Source: Pogostemon cablin (Eukaryota > Streptophyta > Magnoliopsida > Lamiales > Lamiaceae). Taken from it: a DNA stretch of 64,000 nt. Numbering within the stretch: position 1 is the first letter of the stretch; the number at the start of each line of letters is the position of its first letter. The notes beneath the pieces are model-generated. The model did not search any database, had not been told where the DNA came from, and saw only the letters and a list, made by a program, of their open reading frames with translations. The position numbers and the translations under genes were made by a program. Positions 10,866 through 20,864 of the stretch are shown here, piece after piece. Location: positions 15,416,465 to 15,480,464 of the forward strand of contig CM042985.1 of NCBI GenBank assembly GCA_023678885.1, read 5' to 3'.

Positions 10866-11984
10866 ATGGTTTTCTTCAAAACTGTAACGGGAAAGTCCGG
10901 TGCAAGCTACTTGGTCATTCTTGAAGATGCACACCAACCTCTGCCCCAAGGAACTCGTCTTTTACCCGGGCAATCTTTGCTAGGGAACTGTGCTTATGTC
11001 CCTCCAAGAAGCAAAAATGAATTTTTCTTGGCATGTTGGTCTCATGAATCTTCTTCAAGTAAAAATAACATAAGTTGGACCTTGAAGGGAGCTGACATTG
11101 AGCCGGAAATCAATTCAACACCTTTACCCTCTTTGGGACGCCGCATTGCAAAAGGAAAAGCATCCTGGGGGGAAATCAAATTCCTTGGAGAAGTCCACTA
11201 CACCAAGGGTTACTGGGAATGGACTGAAGATATTTTAAGCCGATGCGGATCCATTCTCCGAAACACAAAGCTTTATGATGCTGTCTTTGCATCCCTCTTT
11301 ACCTATGATTGCAGCTGTGAAATCATGAAGGCCTTCTGTGAAGCTTGGTGTTCTTCCACCAACACTTTACTCACCAAATTCGGAGAGATGTCACTTTCTT
11401 TATGGGACTTATACAACTTGATGGGACTACCCATAGCGGGTTATGTGTATGATGAAATTGTGCCCTATGCAGAAGAATTGCTTTCCACGAAGGATGGTTT
11501 ACGTATCCCGCGCAGCTGTAGATCTTTACTTGGCGCCTATCACGTACTTTGCAAGGGTGCTAACAGAAGAAATGTAACCATTGACCAATGGGTAGATTTT
11601 TGGTCTAAAAAGGCTATAACATACCTTGAACCTCCTACACGCGTTGAAAGAAAGACGACTTCTCGCCCTAAAAAAACTTATAACCCGACTGGCGTTATTT
11701 CGAGTCACCAGCCATGGACGTCTGCTGAGGTAGATCAATTTAAAAAGTTGGGCATTTCTCAAACTGATCAAGAAGAGACCTATTTAGCCGCTTACTTAGC
11801 TTGCTGGCTTTGTGCGTTTGCACTTCCGGGTGACGAGGTAGGCTTGATACGACCGAGTACCTTCAAAGTGGCAAGCCTAATGGCTGCAGGAAAAAAAGTG
11901 AGTCTCGCTATTCCAGTTTTGGCAAACATTTACCATGGCTTGAATGCAATTTCAAACTCATCGAGTTTATCTGAAATTAAGTAA
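10866..11984 (+). CDS. Plant mobile domain (PMD, aminotransferase-like) protein, first part, antisense within Tat element
   Basis: I chose the ATG at 10866; the open frame extends upstream only to a TTG just before the candidate splice acceptor ending at 10848. From residue ~117 the sequence follows the plant mobile domain: YWEWTEDILSRCG, YDAVFASLFTYDC, then FGEMSLSLWDLYNLMGLPI (the most diagnostic stretch), WVDFWSKKA, and AAYLACWLCAFALP with AIPVLANIYHGL. Family knowledge: PMD occurs in host MAIL1/MAIN nuclear proteins involved in silencing and genome stability, and in Mutator-like and Ty3/gypsy transposons. The frame stops at TAA 11982-11984, but the homology continues in the same frame right after it. 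This is therefore one gene with a nonsense codon, not two. Confidence 0.85.
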   Translation: MVFFKTVTGKSGASYLVILEDAHQPLPQGTRLLPGQSLLGNCAYVPPRSKNEFFLACWSHESSSSKNNISWTLKGADIEPEINSTPLPSLGRRIAKGKASWGEIKFLGEVHYTKGYWEWTEDILSRCGSILRNTKLYDAVFASLFTYDCSCEIMKAFCEAWCSSTNTLLTKFGEMSLSLWDLYNLMGLPIAGYVYDEIVPYAEELLSTKDGLRIPRSCRSLLGAYHVLCKGANRRNVTIDQWVDFWSKKAITYLEPPTRVERKTTSRPKKTYNPTGVISSHQPWTSAEVDQFKKLGISQTDQEETYLAAYLACWLCAFALPGDEVGLIRPSTFKVASLMAAGKKVSLAIPVLANIYHGLNAISNSSSLSEIK

Positions 11985-13736
11985 ACCTTTCCGGTTCATT
12001 TTGTCCATGCTTGGCTGGCTCACTACTTCAAAACTCATTTTCCGGTTGGAAGTAAGACAGCATATCCTCGAATGGTGACATACTCTGGAGAGCAGGGAGC
12101 AAGATACTTCGATGCTGAAGATGCTCGTAAACGAATCCACACAGCTGATAATGCCTTATGGACTTGCAATATTTTTTCAAAAGACAAAGCGATCCACTAC
12201 ACAGATGATGGAAATAAGAAATGGGATAATTGGGCTCATCTGGTGGCTATCCGTACTAGCTATCTCACTTTGCGGCAGGGTAATCATTTTGTGATGGAGC
12301 CTTACTCCCCTCATAGGTTTGCTCGTCAATTTGGCTTCCTACAAGATGTTCCTAAGATGCTTAGAACCAACCTTAGGAAAGCATCTTTAGAAGAAGGATT
12401 CAACCATTGGAGACATTGTACTTCGTATAACTCTACCTCCGAATCTTACTTTCCATGTGCAACCCCAGCTCCTAAAAACTACTCCACTACTGAATATAAG
12501 GAGTGGTGGAAGCAAGTCCACGGAACTTACTTATCTGATCATATCAAGGCTTTGACCACCCTAGTTTCAGAACCTCTAGAGGAAGAAGTGGACATCATTA
12601 ATGACCTTGATGATGATAATCAAGAAGTTCAGGATATTTCTCCGGTGCATGATGAGGTTTTACAACCTACAGTACATAAAAGGAAGAAAAGTTCCCCTCA
12701 TTCTACAGAAAGTCGTAGCGCCTCTAATGAACGCCATTGGAAGAGAAAGAAATCTGTTGTTCATACTGAAAAACAAGATAATGAGGTTTCTTCCATTCTC
12801 TCTCCTCTTTTCCTTTTTTCCCTTTATTTTTCCTTACAAAGCTTTCTTTTATTATCGAAGGTTGCGCCGAAAATTTCTGGCTCTAAGGCTGCTGAAGGAA
12901 CTGAATTAATTACTGCTGTTACTTCAAAAACTTTGGCAGATGAGGTTTCCCCCCTTTCCCTTATCTTATTCTCATTGTATATCCTTATTTTTATACTAAC
13001 ATATTTCTCCTCTTATCAGATCTTGGGCATCTCTTCAAATTCTAGTAGCGGTGACGATTCTGACGAGAGTGATGATTCTACTGAAAGTGATGCGTCAACC
13101 ACAGGGGTGAATTCTTCAAAGGCATGTCCCATGATCTCAGAATTTATATCTAAGAAGATTACTCGTGACCTTAAAGGGAAATTTGCTCGGAGTGCATGGA
13201 GTAAAATAAGAAGAAAACTCAAACGGACCCCTCTCGAATTTTTATCAACTCTGAGACAAGAAATATTTTCTTTAATAAATGAAGTGAAGGCTCTTAAAAT
13301 CGACTGTTCTCCTTTAGAGATAGCCCTGGAACCTCTATTTGACAAGGCCGATACTTATACTGCTGCAAAATTGAAGTCTGATGAAGCGGCATCCACGGGA
13401 AATCATGCAAAATGCTTGACCGATGTCAAGGGTCGCCTTCAGAATTGCAGAGACACTCATATGACAGAGACAAAAAAACTAAAGAGTACTTGGGAAGAGT
13501 TGGAGTCAATAGGCAAAGAAATAACTAATCTGCAGCAGGGAGAGAAAACTTTGTCTGAAGCAGCTGATCGTCTCCAACAGACTCTCTGTCGTGCCAAGAA
13601 GGAAGTTGAGCTCATAGGAGAAGAGATCCTTATGCTTGACAATGCAACCGTCTTGAAAAAATCATCATCTGAAGATGAGAAAGCAGCTCTGAAGTCTGTT
13701 TTACAAAGCATACTCTCTGATAACTTTCTTGTTTAG
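11985..13736 (+). CDS. Plant mobile domain protein, second part, with two candidate 75-nt introns and coiled-coil tail
   Basis: Reading on in frame from 11985 gives FPVHFVHAWLAHYF and FPVGSKTAYPRMV, a normal PMD continuation, before the next ATG at 12072. Then come RFARQFGFLQDVP and EYKEWWKQVHGTYL, typical of transposon-borne PMD proteins. Two Phe/Leu-rich inserts look like retained introns: GAG/GTTTCT at 12785/12786 to CGAAG ending 12860, and GAG/GTTTCC at 12944/12945 to TATCAG ending 13019. The second has a perfect TACTAAC branch site at 12994-13000. Each is 75 nt, so removal keeps the frame. After an acidic Ser/Asp stretch, residues to the TAG at 13736 form a charged, heptad-like coiled coil. 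Confidence 0.8.
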   Translation, partial: TFPVHFVHAWLAHYFKTHFPVGSKTAYPRMVTYSGEQGARYFDAEDARKRIHTADNALWTCNIFSKDKAIHYTDDGNKKWDNWAHLVAIRTSYLTLRQGNHFVMEPYSPHRFARQFGFLQDVPKMLRTNLRKASLEEGFNHWRHCTSYNSTSESYFPCATPAPKNYSTTEYKEWWKQVHGTYLSDHIKALTTLVSEPLEEEVDIINDLDDDNQEVQDISPVHDEVLQPTVHKRKKSSPHSTESRSASNERHWKRKKSVVHTEKQDNEVSSILSPLFLFSLYFSLQSFLLLSKVAPKISGSKAAEGTELITAVTSKTLADEVSPLSLILFSLYILIFILTYFSSYQILGISSNSSSGDDSDESDDSTESDASTTGVNSSKACPMISEFISKKITRDLKGKFARSAWSKIRRKLKRTPLEFLSTLRQEIFSLINEVKALKIDCSPLEIALEPLFDKADTYTAAKLKSDEAASTGNHAKCLTDVKGRLQNCRDTHMTETKKLKSTWEELESIGKEITNLQQGEKTLSEAADRLQQTLCRAKKEVELIGEEILMLDNATVLKKSSSEDEKAALKSVLQSILSDNFLV

Positions 13737-13823
13737 CATAGGACTGATTTTCTTTTAATTTGCTCCCTTAGTTATTTATTTGCTTTCCCCTTTTTATGTT
13801 TTTGAACATCTAATGATATTATC

Positions 13824-13829
13824 AATAAA
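13824..13829 (+). terminator. Candidate poly(A) signal of the antisense gene
   Basis: AATAAA in ATCAATAAAGTCC lies about 90 bases after the stop codon at 13736, in T-rich sequence. It is oriented with the plant-mobile-domain gene. Confidence 0.5.
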
Positions 13830-14063
13830 GTCCATTCTCTTCCTTACTTCTCCTTTATGTTACATCATTATTTTATTTTCTTGTCTTTCATATTTATTTG
13901 CTTCCTTCATGCTCCAATTTATTGTTTGCCCCACAAACTTGATGTGAATAAACCAAAGACATGACTGAACTTAGCAAAGTGCTAAGCTGCCTACGTACCT
14001 CTTCGCAGAGGATCAAGTCATTACGTAGTTCAAAGGAACATGATTTGAATTGGATGGGGGGTG

Positions 14064-14304
14064 CCGTGCACAGTTTATACTCATGCGGGCCAGGAGTGAC
14101 TATTCTTTAACCACTTTAGACAAAGTAGGATATTTAATGCTTTAACCACTTAAAATATCTGAGTGGGGTGAATTAATAGTTTAACCACATATAATTACCT
14201 TTGGTGGGTGTCGTGCACAGTTTATACTCATGTGGACCAGGAGTTCGTCGTACACAGTTTATACTCATGCGGACCAGGAGTAACATGCAGTTTAGGCTCA
14301 TGCG
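14064..14304 (+). repeat. Dispersed ~34-bp repeats between antisense gene and pol end
   Basis: CACAGTTTATACTCATG(C/T)GG followed by (G/A)CCAGGAGT occurs at 14064-14097, 14212-14244 and 14247-14281, with a decayed fourth copy to 14304. TTTAACCAC occurs three times in the 14100-14200 gap. No coding frame is visible between the two convergent reading units. Confidence 0.75.
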
Positions 14305-14328
14305 TCATGGAGCGTTCCTTGGATTTGA

Positions 14329-15243
14329 TTACGCATAGTAGCGTTTCAGGAATTTGCCATTTATGGGGCCGATTCCTACACCATCTTCAGATATCAACTT
14401 ATATGCACCATTTGTATACACTTCTTTCACAACATGTGGGCCATCCCACTTGGGCAAGAATTTATTTCCAACTCGGTGAGTGATGACAATAGGCCTTCTT
14501 ACAGCAAGGACTAAGTCTCCGACTTGAAAAGAACGTATCTTTACTTTCTTGTTAAACGTTCTGGAGAGGCGAGCTTGATAGCACTCAAGTCTTTGTTGTG
14601 CTTCTAGCCTCTTCTCATCAAGTGCCTCTAATTCTTCGAGACGTAGTTGTGCGTTCTCTTCTTCAGTTAAACCTTCTTGTATGGCTATTCTCAAAGATGG
14701 TATTTGCTTTTCAAGGGGCACCACAGCTTCAACCCCATATACAAGAGAGTACGGAGTAGCTTGAGTAGGCGTTCTATAAGTAGTTCGATACGCCCATAAA
14801 GCTTCATGAATCCTTTCGTGCCAATCTCGCTTTGACTTGGAGACCACCTTCTTTAACAGATTACACAGTGTTTTGTTGAAGGCTTCGGCAAGCCCATTAG
14901 CTGCTGCATTATACATAGAAGATTTTCTTTGCTTGAAGTCAAACTTCTCACAAAGCTTATCAATCAAAGAGTTACTGAATGGCCTCCCATTGTCTGTGAT
15001 AATGTATCGAGGCACTCCATATCTATATATGATGTTGATGCGGATGAAATCAGCCACATTTTCTTTCTTCACTTCTCTCAAGGGTACAACTTCCGCCCAC
15101 TTGGAAAAGTAATCAGTGGCAGCCAGAATATAAAGATGGCCTCCGGAAGACTTCGTTAATGGCCCCACCACATCTAAGCCCCATGCATCAAATGGCCACG
15201 AAGAAACTGTTGGATGTAATGGCTCGGGAGGCTGATGAATGAG
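14329..15243 (-). CDS. Tat integrase catalytic core and C-terminal domain (in frame shifted from the main polyprotein)
   Basis: This frame opens at 15372, but meaningful homology starts near 15243 with NLIHQPPEPLHP. Integrase core residues are visible: Asp in AWGLDVVGP, Asp in YIITDNGRPF, and Glu in NGLAEAFNKTL, with the usual DDE spacing. WAYRTTYRTPTQATPYSLVYG and the C-terminal KFLPKWDGPHVVKEVY follow. The zinc-binding half of integrase is encoded in the upstream frame, so one base is missing or gained at about 15238-15246. Without a shift, the long polyprotein loses its catalytic core. No slippery heptamer is evident to me, which favours mutation or a sequence error. Confidence 0.9.
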   Translation of the reverse strand, partial: LIHQPPEPLHPTVSSWPFDAWGLDVVGPLTKSSGGHLYILAATDYFSKWAEVVPLREVKKENVADFIRINIIYRYGVPRYIITDNGRPFSNSLIDKLCEKFDFKQRKSSMYNAAANGLAEAFNKTLCNLLKKVVSKSKRDWHERIHEALWAYRTTYRTPTQATPYSLVYGVEAVVPLEKQIPSLRIAIQEGLTEEENAQLRLEELEALDEKRLEAQQRLECYQARLSRTFNKKVKIRSFQVGDLVLAVRRPIVITHRVGNKFLPKWDGPHVVKEVYTNGAYKLISEDGVGIGPINGKFLKRYYA

Positions 15244-18200
15244 ATTGCATGAAACTGGCATGGCTGACATTTTTGTGCATAATCTATGCAATCCTTCACC
15301 ATAGAAGGCCAGTAATATCCTATCCTCTTGATTCTGAAATGTAACTTGGGTCCAGACTGATGGGCGCCACATATTCCAGAATGAGCTTCCTCCATAGCTT
15401 GAAGAGCTTCTTCATCACTTAAGCATCTTAAGAGAATACCATCAAACGATCTTCTATAAAGTGTATCCTTGTAATAGAAGAATCGTGGTGCTCTACGCCG
15501 GACATCAACCCTTAGATGTGGATCATTGGGAAGCTTATCATACTTTAAGTACTCCACGAACGGTTGACGCCAATCTTCTTTCTCAATATCAAAAACCTCT
15601 ATAGCGCAATACTCAACTTCTTCACCATCTTCATCTTCGAAGAAGGGAGGTACCACCCAACTTTTGCAGATCGGTACTTGAAAAAACACTTCGGGAATTG
15701 CTATGGTTGATGCTAGCTTTGCCAAAGCATCGGCCTGCTTGTTCTTACTCCTTGGTAAATGTTCAATCTCTACATCTCCAAGCCAATTCATAAGCCTTCG
15801 AGCATAGTTATAATACGGAAGCAATTCAGGTTTCTTAACCTCATATAAGCCAAGCAGCTGGTTGATTATTAACAACGAATCTCCATATACCTTAAGGTGT
15901 CGCTGCTTTACATCCACCGCCATCTCCAAACCAAGTATAAGAGCCTGATATTCAGCTACATTGTTAGAGCAATTTTCAGTTAGACTGAATGAATATGGCA
16001 AAACTCCTCCATCTGAGGTTACAAATACTACTCCTGCACCGGCTCCTTCTCTGTGAGCGGCTCCATCGAAATACATCTTCCAAGGAGGAGTGATTCCAAT
16101 AGCCAATATATCTTCATCGGGAAGATCATCAGACAATTCCCATTCAGCAGGCATGGGATGATCAGCCAAGAAATCTGCCAGCACTTGTCCTTTCACCGCT
16201 TTTTGAGGGACGTAGATAATTTCAAATTGCTGCAATTGGAGATACCACCTTGCGAGTCTATCAGAGAGCACCGGCTTTGACATTACAAACTTTAATGGGT
16301 TGGCCTTCGAGACCAAGTAAACAGTATGAGCTTGAAAGTAATGCCTTAACTTCTGAATCGCAAATATGAGAGCAAGACAGAGCTTCTCAACTGGTGAGTA
16401 CTTTAACTCATTTGGAGTCATTGTTCTACTCAAATAGTATAACGCACACTCCTTTCCTTCATCATTATTTTGTGCAAGCAATGCTCCAACTGATTTTTCT
16501 TGAGCAGATATGTAGAGAATTAATGGACGTCCGGATATTGGAGCAACCAACACTGGCGGCTTCATCAAATATGCTTTAATGCTGTTAAATGCATTAGTGC
16601 AAGCTTCATCCCATTCAAATGGGCTGCCTTTTTTCATAAGATGGCTAAATGGTTGGCATCGGCCGGCCAAATTTGCTATAAATCTTCTTAAGTACGCCAG
16701 CTTACCTTGCAAACTCTTGAGCTCATGTATGTTTCGAGGCACCTGCATCTTCATTATCGCATCAATCTTTGCTTTGTCAATCTCAATGCCACGATGTCGG
16801 ACAATGAATCCAAGGAACTTACCAGAAGAAACTCCGAATGCGCACTTAAGCGGGTTCATCCTGAGTTGAAATTTTCTTAGACGCTCAAATATTTGCCTTA
16901 GATCCTTAAGATGATCATTTTTCTTCTTTGATTTCACTACAATGTCATCCACATAACATTCGACATTCTTATGAAGCATGTCGTCGAATATCTTTTGCAT
17001 AGCTCGTTGATACGTAGCGCCAGCATTCCTCAAGCCAAATGGCATAACATTATAGCAGTATATTCCTTTAGGAGTACGGAAGGCTGTTTTCTCTTGATCT
17101 TCCGGAGCTAGGTTAATTTGATTGTAACCAGATGATCCGTCCATAAATGAAAGTACTTCATGCCCGGTCGTTGCATCAATCATAAGTTCTGTGATTGGTA
17201 GTGGAAAATCATCTTTTGGGCATGCCAAGTTCAAGTCACGGAAGTCAACACACACTCTAAGCTGCCCATTTGCCTTCCTTACTGGCACAATGTTAGAGAG
17301 CCAAGTGGGATACTTGACTTCTCGTATCTTTCCCGTTTCAAGGAGCTTATTAACCTCAGCTTCAATCAATGGAACCAGCTCTGGTCGAAATCGACGCTGC
17401 ATCTGCTTAACTGGCTTGACTCCTTTCTTTACTGCTAGATGATGAACTGCCACTTTTGGATCTAATCCGGGCATCTCCTTGAATGACCATGCAAACACGT
17501 CTCTAAACTCTTGAAGAAGCTCAATGTAAGCTTTTTCTTCCTCAAATGTCAGCAAAGCACTTATATAGGTTGGACGTGGATCATTAGCATCACCCAAATT
17601 AATCTCCTTCAATTGATCAACAGTAGATTTAATACCCTCCTCAAATTCTGGGGGAGCATCATCGGCATCTTCCTCTTCAGTTGAGGTTTCTTCTTGTATA
17701 GTGACATGATTTACTGCAGCGACGTCCTCCAGAAATTCTTGCCTTTGAAAATGTGGATTAGATCTAACTTGCTCACTTTCTCCCACTTTAACAATGCTCT
17801 CCACTACATAGCCATCTCTCCTCATTTCGACAATCTTGCCTCGTAGATCTCTTTCTGCACTGTGTAGATTTGTTTGCATGATAACGGAATGAATAATATC
17901 TGATGAGCCTACACTTTCCCGATCATCTTCTTCACTTTGGGTGAAGATTATTGTTCGCTTCTTAGCTTTCAACACCGTGTCACATGATATAGTCAGGAAA
18001 TGTCGTCTTTTCATGCGAGATGGGATGCGACTACGTATCCTTGGGAACCTTGGGAACTTTGAAGTCCCTTTAGCTCCAACTGGTTTGAGTCTCTTGAATA
18101 CTGAGATTCTTTCTGCCTTTCTATCCTCTTCATGAGACTCTTCTTCTTCAGAAAGAATTTCATCTTCAGTGATGTAGTTCGTGTTTGCCCTTTTGATCGC

Positions 18201-20828
18201 AATGCGAACAGGTTTCTGTGGAACATATCCCAACCCTGTCCTAATATACTTGGAAGTACGACCATTACTCTTCGATGTCTCTTGAGTGGTATTAAATTCA
18301 TTAGGAGTCTTATGAGACTGTTCATTCATCATAGCTTTTTCTTGAGGGTTATAACCAGCCTTCACAAGAAGTTTGTAAGCTTGTGGGCTATATGATTTGG
18401 AAACTGCCGCCTCGAATACATCTCCATGCTCAGTTTTAGCTCCTTGAATTGGGCGAGTGAACCCTTTGAGTGGAGGAGGAAAGGGCTTCTTAGTGTCAAC
18501 CTCAGTCAGAGGTAGTGTCAACCCTTCTACAGTCTTGATCAACTGTTTACCTTCAATAGACTTTGTGGATGAAACATCATCTGCATTCTCTCTTTCTTGT
18601 TTATCATCACCTTTCTCTTGCGATGAACTTCCTTCTGGCTTGACATCCTTGCTACTCTTCAGAAAATATCTAGCATCTGCAAAATATGACTCAGCTTCTG
18701 TGAATGGCCTTTCATCGCCAAGCACCTTTTTTATGTTGCCTCCATCGCAGTATTTGAAGCATTGATGTAGCGTAGAAGGAATCACTCCATTTTCGTGCAG
18801 CCATGGGCGTCCCAAGAGCATGTTATATGATGTTTTAGCATCAATGACATGAAACAGAACTGTTGAGACCATCTCATCTATCATTAAGTCCAAGACCGTT
18901 GTACCAAGTGTTCTCTGGCCTTCTTGATTGAACCCATGAATTGTCAATCGACTACTGCCGAGCTCGTTGGTAGGAATTCCTAACTTCTTAAGCGTGGATA
19001 GGGGCAAGATATTGACAGCTGAACCTCCATCAACCAATATTCGATTAACTCTTTGCTCTTGAGTATAACCAGTTATGAATAAAGGTCGGTTATGAAGTTG
19101 TGAACCGAGCAGTAAGTCTTCCTCTGTGAAGGTTATTTTTATGACATGGGTCTCACTTTCATTCTCAGATTCACCCTTAGGTAGCTGAGCTTCGCTTGCC
19201 ATATGACATGAATAATCACCGTCTGCAGAAATAGAGTTCGCAGTTGCATCTTCATCTAGGAAGATCTTCCCTTGCTCAACCAATCGCATAACTTTATCTT
19301 TAAAGACAAAGCAATCTTTAATAGAATGACCCACCAGTCTATGATACTTGCAATATTTCGGATTGTCAGTTTGTCCCGCCTCTTCTGGTCGCTTCATTTC
19401 AGGAAGCTCGATGAGTTTATCTTTGAACAGATCATCAAATATGCCTGGGACATCTGAATCAAGGAAGGGGTATTTTCTTTCTTGCATCTCTTTCAAGGTC
19501 AATCTTCTTTGCCCCCTTTCTTGGGGATCACTTCTCATTTTATCTTCCTTTTCGTTCTCATTCCTTCGAAACTTGACAGTTGGTGCGTTTGTCGCCATGG
19601 ACTCCTTTTCAGAAGATTTGTTGTAGGGTTTGCCCCCTTTCCTGGCCTCTTGCTTTTCTTTATACTTGTAGGATCCTGGAATCGGCGGTTCAACCACTCC
19701 ACTTATCCCCATGCTTAGTTCCATGTCATGAGCTCTTGTGGCCAAATCTTCAAAGGTTTTAGGCTTAATCCCTTGAAGTATGTAACGAAGGCTCCATTGC
19801 ATTCCTGCTATGCACATCTCAATGCCAGAAACTTCAGACAATCGATCTTTACAATTTAGGCTCAAATTTCTCCATCGATTAATGTACTCAATTACTGGCT
19901 CTTCTTTTAACTGGCGAGTGTTAGTCAACTCTATCATGCTAACCGTTCTCCTAGTGCTATAGAAGCGATTAAGGAATTGATATTCCATCTGATCCCAACT
20001 GTCTATAGAATCAGCCTCCAGGTCGGTGTACCATTCAAAAGCATTTCCCTTTAGAGAACGAACAAATTGTCTCACCATATGATCTCCGTCAGTTCCAGCA
20101 TCATTGCATGTTTCAATGAAATGTGCTATATGTTGCCTTGGATTACCTTTTCCATCAAACTGTTGGAACTTAGGGGGTTGATAGTTTGATGGCATCTTCA
20201 AGTTGTCAATCCTTCTGGTAAAAGGTTTAGCATACATGAATGGAGGTTTGGAGCTCTCTTCAAATTGGTCCTTCATTGTCCCAAGTATAATACTTTTGAG
20301 CTGGCTGATAGGAACCATTCCATCATGGGAAACGTTCAATTCTTCTTCAATCACCTTCTTCCCCGTCGACTGGCGTTTTGCGGGGTTATTTACTTCATTT
20401 TCAGCATCTTCTTCTTGCTTTTCGTTCGCATGGCTAGTTTCAGCACCAGCCATTTTCTCCATCAGTTTGAAAATCAGAGTACTTTGTTCTTGGTTCTGTT
20501 TGGCAAGCGCAACAACGGATTCAGTTAAGCTTGCCAACTGTTCTTCGACAGACGAAGTGTTAATTGCCATCGTCGAGGCTATGGATGAATCAGACGATGA
20601 GCTTTCTTCGAGTATAGGAGTTGAGCTAGCTGAGTCATTTTTCTCATCTTTATCATCATATAGTATCACTCCAGAGGTAATTCCAACTGAAGAACTTATC
20701 TCTGAAGAGGCTTCAGATCGTGCCATCTTTGACATGCTTCTAGTTGTCACATTAACGTCTTCAACTTGTAATTCTGAAGACTTGAAGACAGAAGCTGATC
20801 TGTTGACTTTGACTCTTAGCGGAACCAT
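15174..20828 (-). CDS. Tat gag-pol polyprotein (gag, protease, RT, dual RNase H, integrase zinc domain)
   Basis: 1884 codons from ATG 20828, only 37 bases past the primer site. Order: Ser/Glu-rich N-terminus; gag capsid ~212-375; a CX2HX4HX4C knuckle at 493-506; aspartic protease with LVDGGS at 598-603 and LGRPW at 672-676; RT ~1150-1350 with YVDD at 1292-1295; first RNase H ~1430-1555, in which the first catalytic Asp is replaced (LYISAQ); second, archaeal-type RNase H with Asp1588 (YFDGA), Glu1626 (AEYQAL), Asp1650 (YGD) and Asp1700 (KQAD); integrase zinc residues His1816, His1823, Cys1854 and Cys1857. The frame leaves the integrase at ~1862 and ends in unrelated residues. A degenerate first plus intact second RNase H is the Tat signature. 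No intron or gag-pol stop is present, unlike Ogre. Confidence 0.95.
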   Translation of the reverse strand: MVPLRVKVNRSASVFKSSELQVEDVNVTTRSMSKMARSEASSEISSSVGITSGVILYDDKDEKNDSASSTPILEESSSSDSSIASTMAINTSSVEEQLASLTESVVALAKQNQEQSTLIFKLMEKMAGAETSHANEKQEEDAENEVNNPAKRQSTGKKVIEEELNVSHDGMVPISQLKSIILGTMKDQFEESSKPPFMYAKPFTRRIDNLKMPSNYQPPKFQQFDGKGNPRQHIAHFIETCNDAGTDGDHMVRQFVRSLKGNAFEWYTDLEADSIDSWDQMEYQFLNRFYSTRRTVSMIELTNTRQLKEEPVIEYINRWRNLSLNCKDRLSEVSGIEMCIAGMQWSLRYILQGIKPKTFEDLATRAHDMELSMGISGVVEPPIPGSYKYKEKQEARKGGKPYNKSSEKESMATNAPTVKFRRNENEKEDKMRSDPQERGQRRLTLKEMQERKYPFLDSDVPGIFDDLFKDKLIELPEMKRPEEAGQTDNPKYCKYHRLVGHSIKDCFVFKDKVMRLVEQGKIFLDEDATANSISADGDYSCHMASEAQLPKGESENESETHVIKITFTEEDLLLGSQLHNRPLFITGYTQEQRVNRILVDGGSAVNILPLSTLKKLGIPTNELGSSRLTIHGFNQEGQRTLGTTVLDLMIDEMVSTVLFHVIDAKTSYNMLLGRPWLHENGVIPSTLHQCFKYCDGGNIKKVLGDERPFTEAESYFADARYFLKSSKDVKPEGSSSQEKGDDKQERENADDVSSTKSIEGKQLIKTVEGLTLPLTEVDTKKPFPPPLKGFTRPIQGAKTEHGDVFEAAVSKSYSPQAYKLLVKAGYNPQEKAMMNEQSHKTPNEFNTTQETSKSNGRTSKYIRTGLGYVPQKPVRIAIKRANTNYITEDEILSEEEESHEEDRKAERISVFKRLKPVGAKGTSKFPRFPRIRSRIPSRMKRRHFLTISCDTVLKAKKRTIIFTQSEEDDRESVGSSDIIHSVIMQTNLHSAERDLRGKIVEMRRDGYVVESIVKVGESEQVRSNPHFQRQEFLEDVAAVNHVTIQEETSTEEEDADDAPPEFEEGIKSTVDQLKEINLGDANDPRPTYISALLTFEEEKAYIELLQEFRDVFAWSFKEMPGLDPKVAVHHLAVKKGVKPVKQMQRRFRPELVPLIEAEVNKLLETGKIREVKYPTWLSNIVPVRKANGQLRVCVDFRDLNLACPKDDFPLPITELMIDATTGHEVLSFMDGSSGYNQINLAPEDQEKTAFRTPKGIYCYNVMPFGLRNAGATYQRAMQKIFDDMLHKNVECYVDDIVVKSKKKNDHLKDLRQIFERLRKFQLRMNPLKCAFGVSSGKFLGFIVRHRGIEIDKAKIDAIMKMQVPRNIHELKSLQGKLAYLRRFIANLAGRCQPFSHLMKKGSPFEWDEACTNAFNSIKAYLMKPPVLVAPISGRPLILYISAQEKSVGALLAQNNDEGKECALYYLSRTMTPNELKYSPVEKLCLALIFAIQKLRHYFQAHTVYLVSKANPLKFVMSKPVLSDRLARWYLQLQQFEIIYVPQKAVKGQVLADFLADHPMPAEWELSDDLPDEDILAIGITPPWKMYFDGAAHREGAGAGVVFVTSDGGVLPYSFSLTENCSNNVAEYQALILGLEMAVDVKQRHLKVYGDSLLIINQLLGLYEVKKPELLPYYNYARRLMNWLGDVEIEHLPRSKNKQADALAKLASTIAIPEVFFQVPICKSWVVPPFFEDEDGEEVEYCAIEVFDIEKEDWRQPFVEYLKYDKLPNDPHLRVDVRRRAPRFFYYKDTLYRRSFDGILLRCLSDEEALQAMEEAHSGICGAHQSGPKLHFRIKRIGYYWPSMVKDCIDYAQKCQPCQFHAISFISLPSHYIQQFLRGHLMHGA

Positions 20829-20864
20829 CTTACTTTGCTCGAAGAGGAGATGAGAGGTAGAAAC

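Noticed and set aside
12112..12909. Additional plus ORFs of 60 and 102 residues
   Set aside because: They are out-of-frame shadows of the plant-mobile-domain frame.
20203..20853. 216-residue plus ORF
   Set aside because: It is the antisense shadow of the Tat gag coding frame, a Ser/Leu-rich translation created by the sense codon bias.
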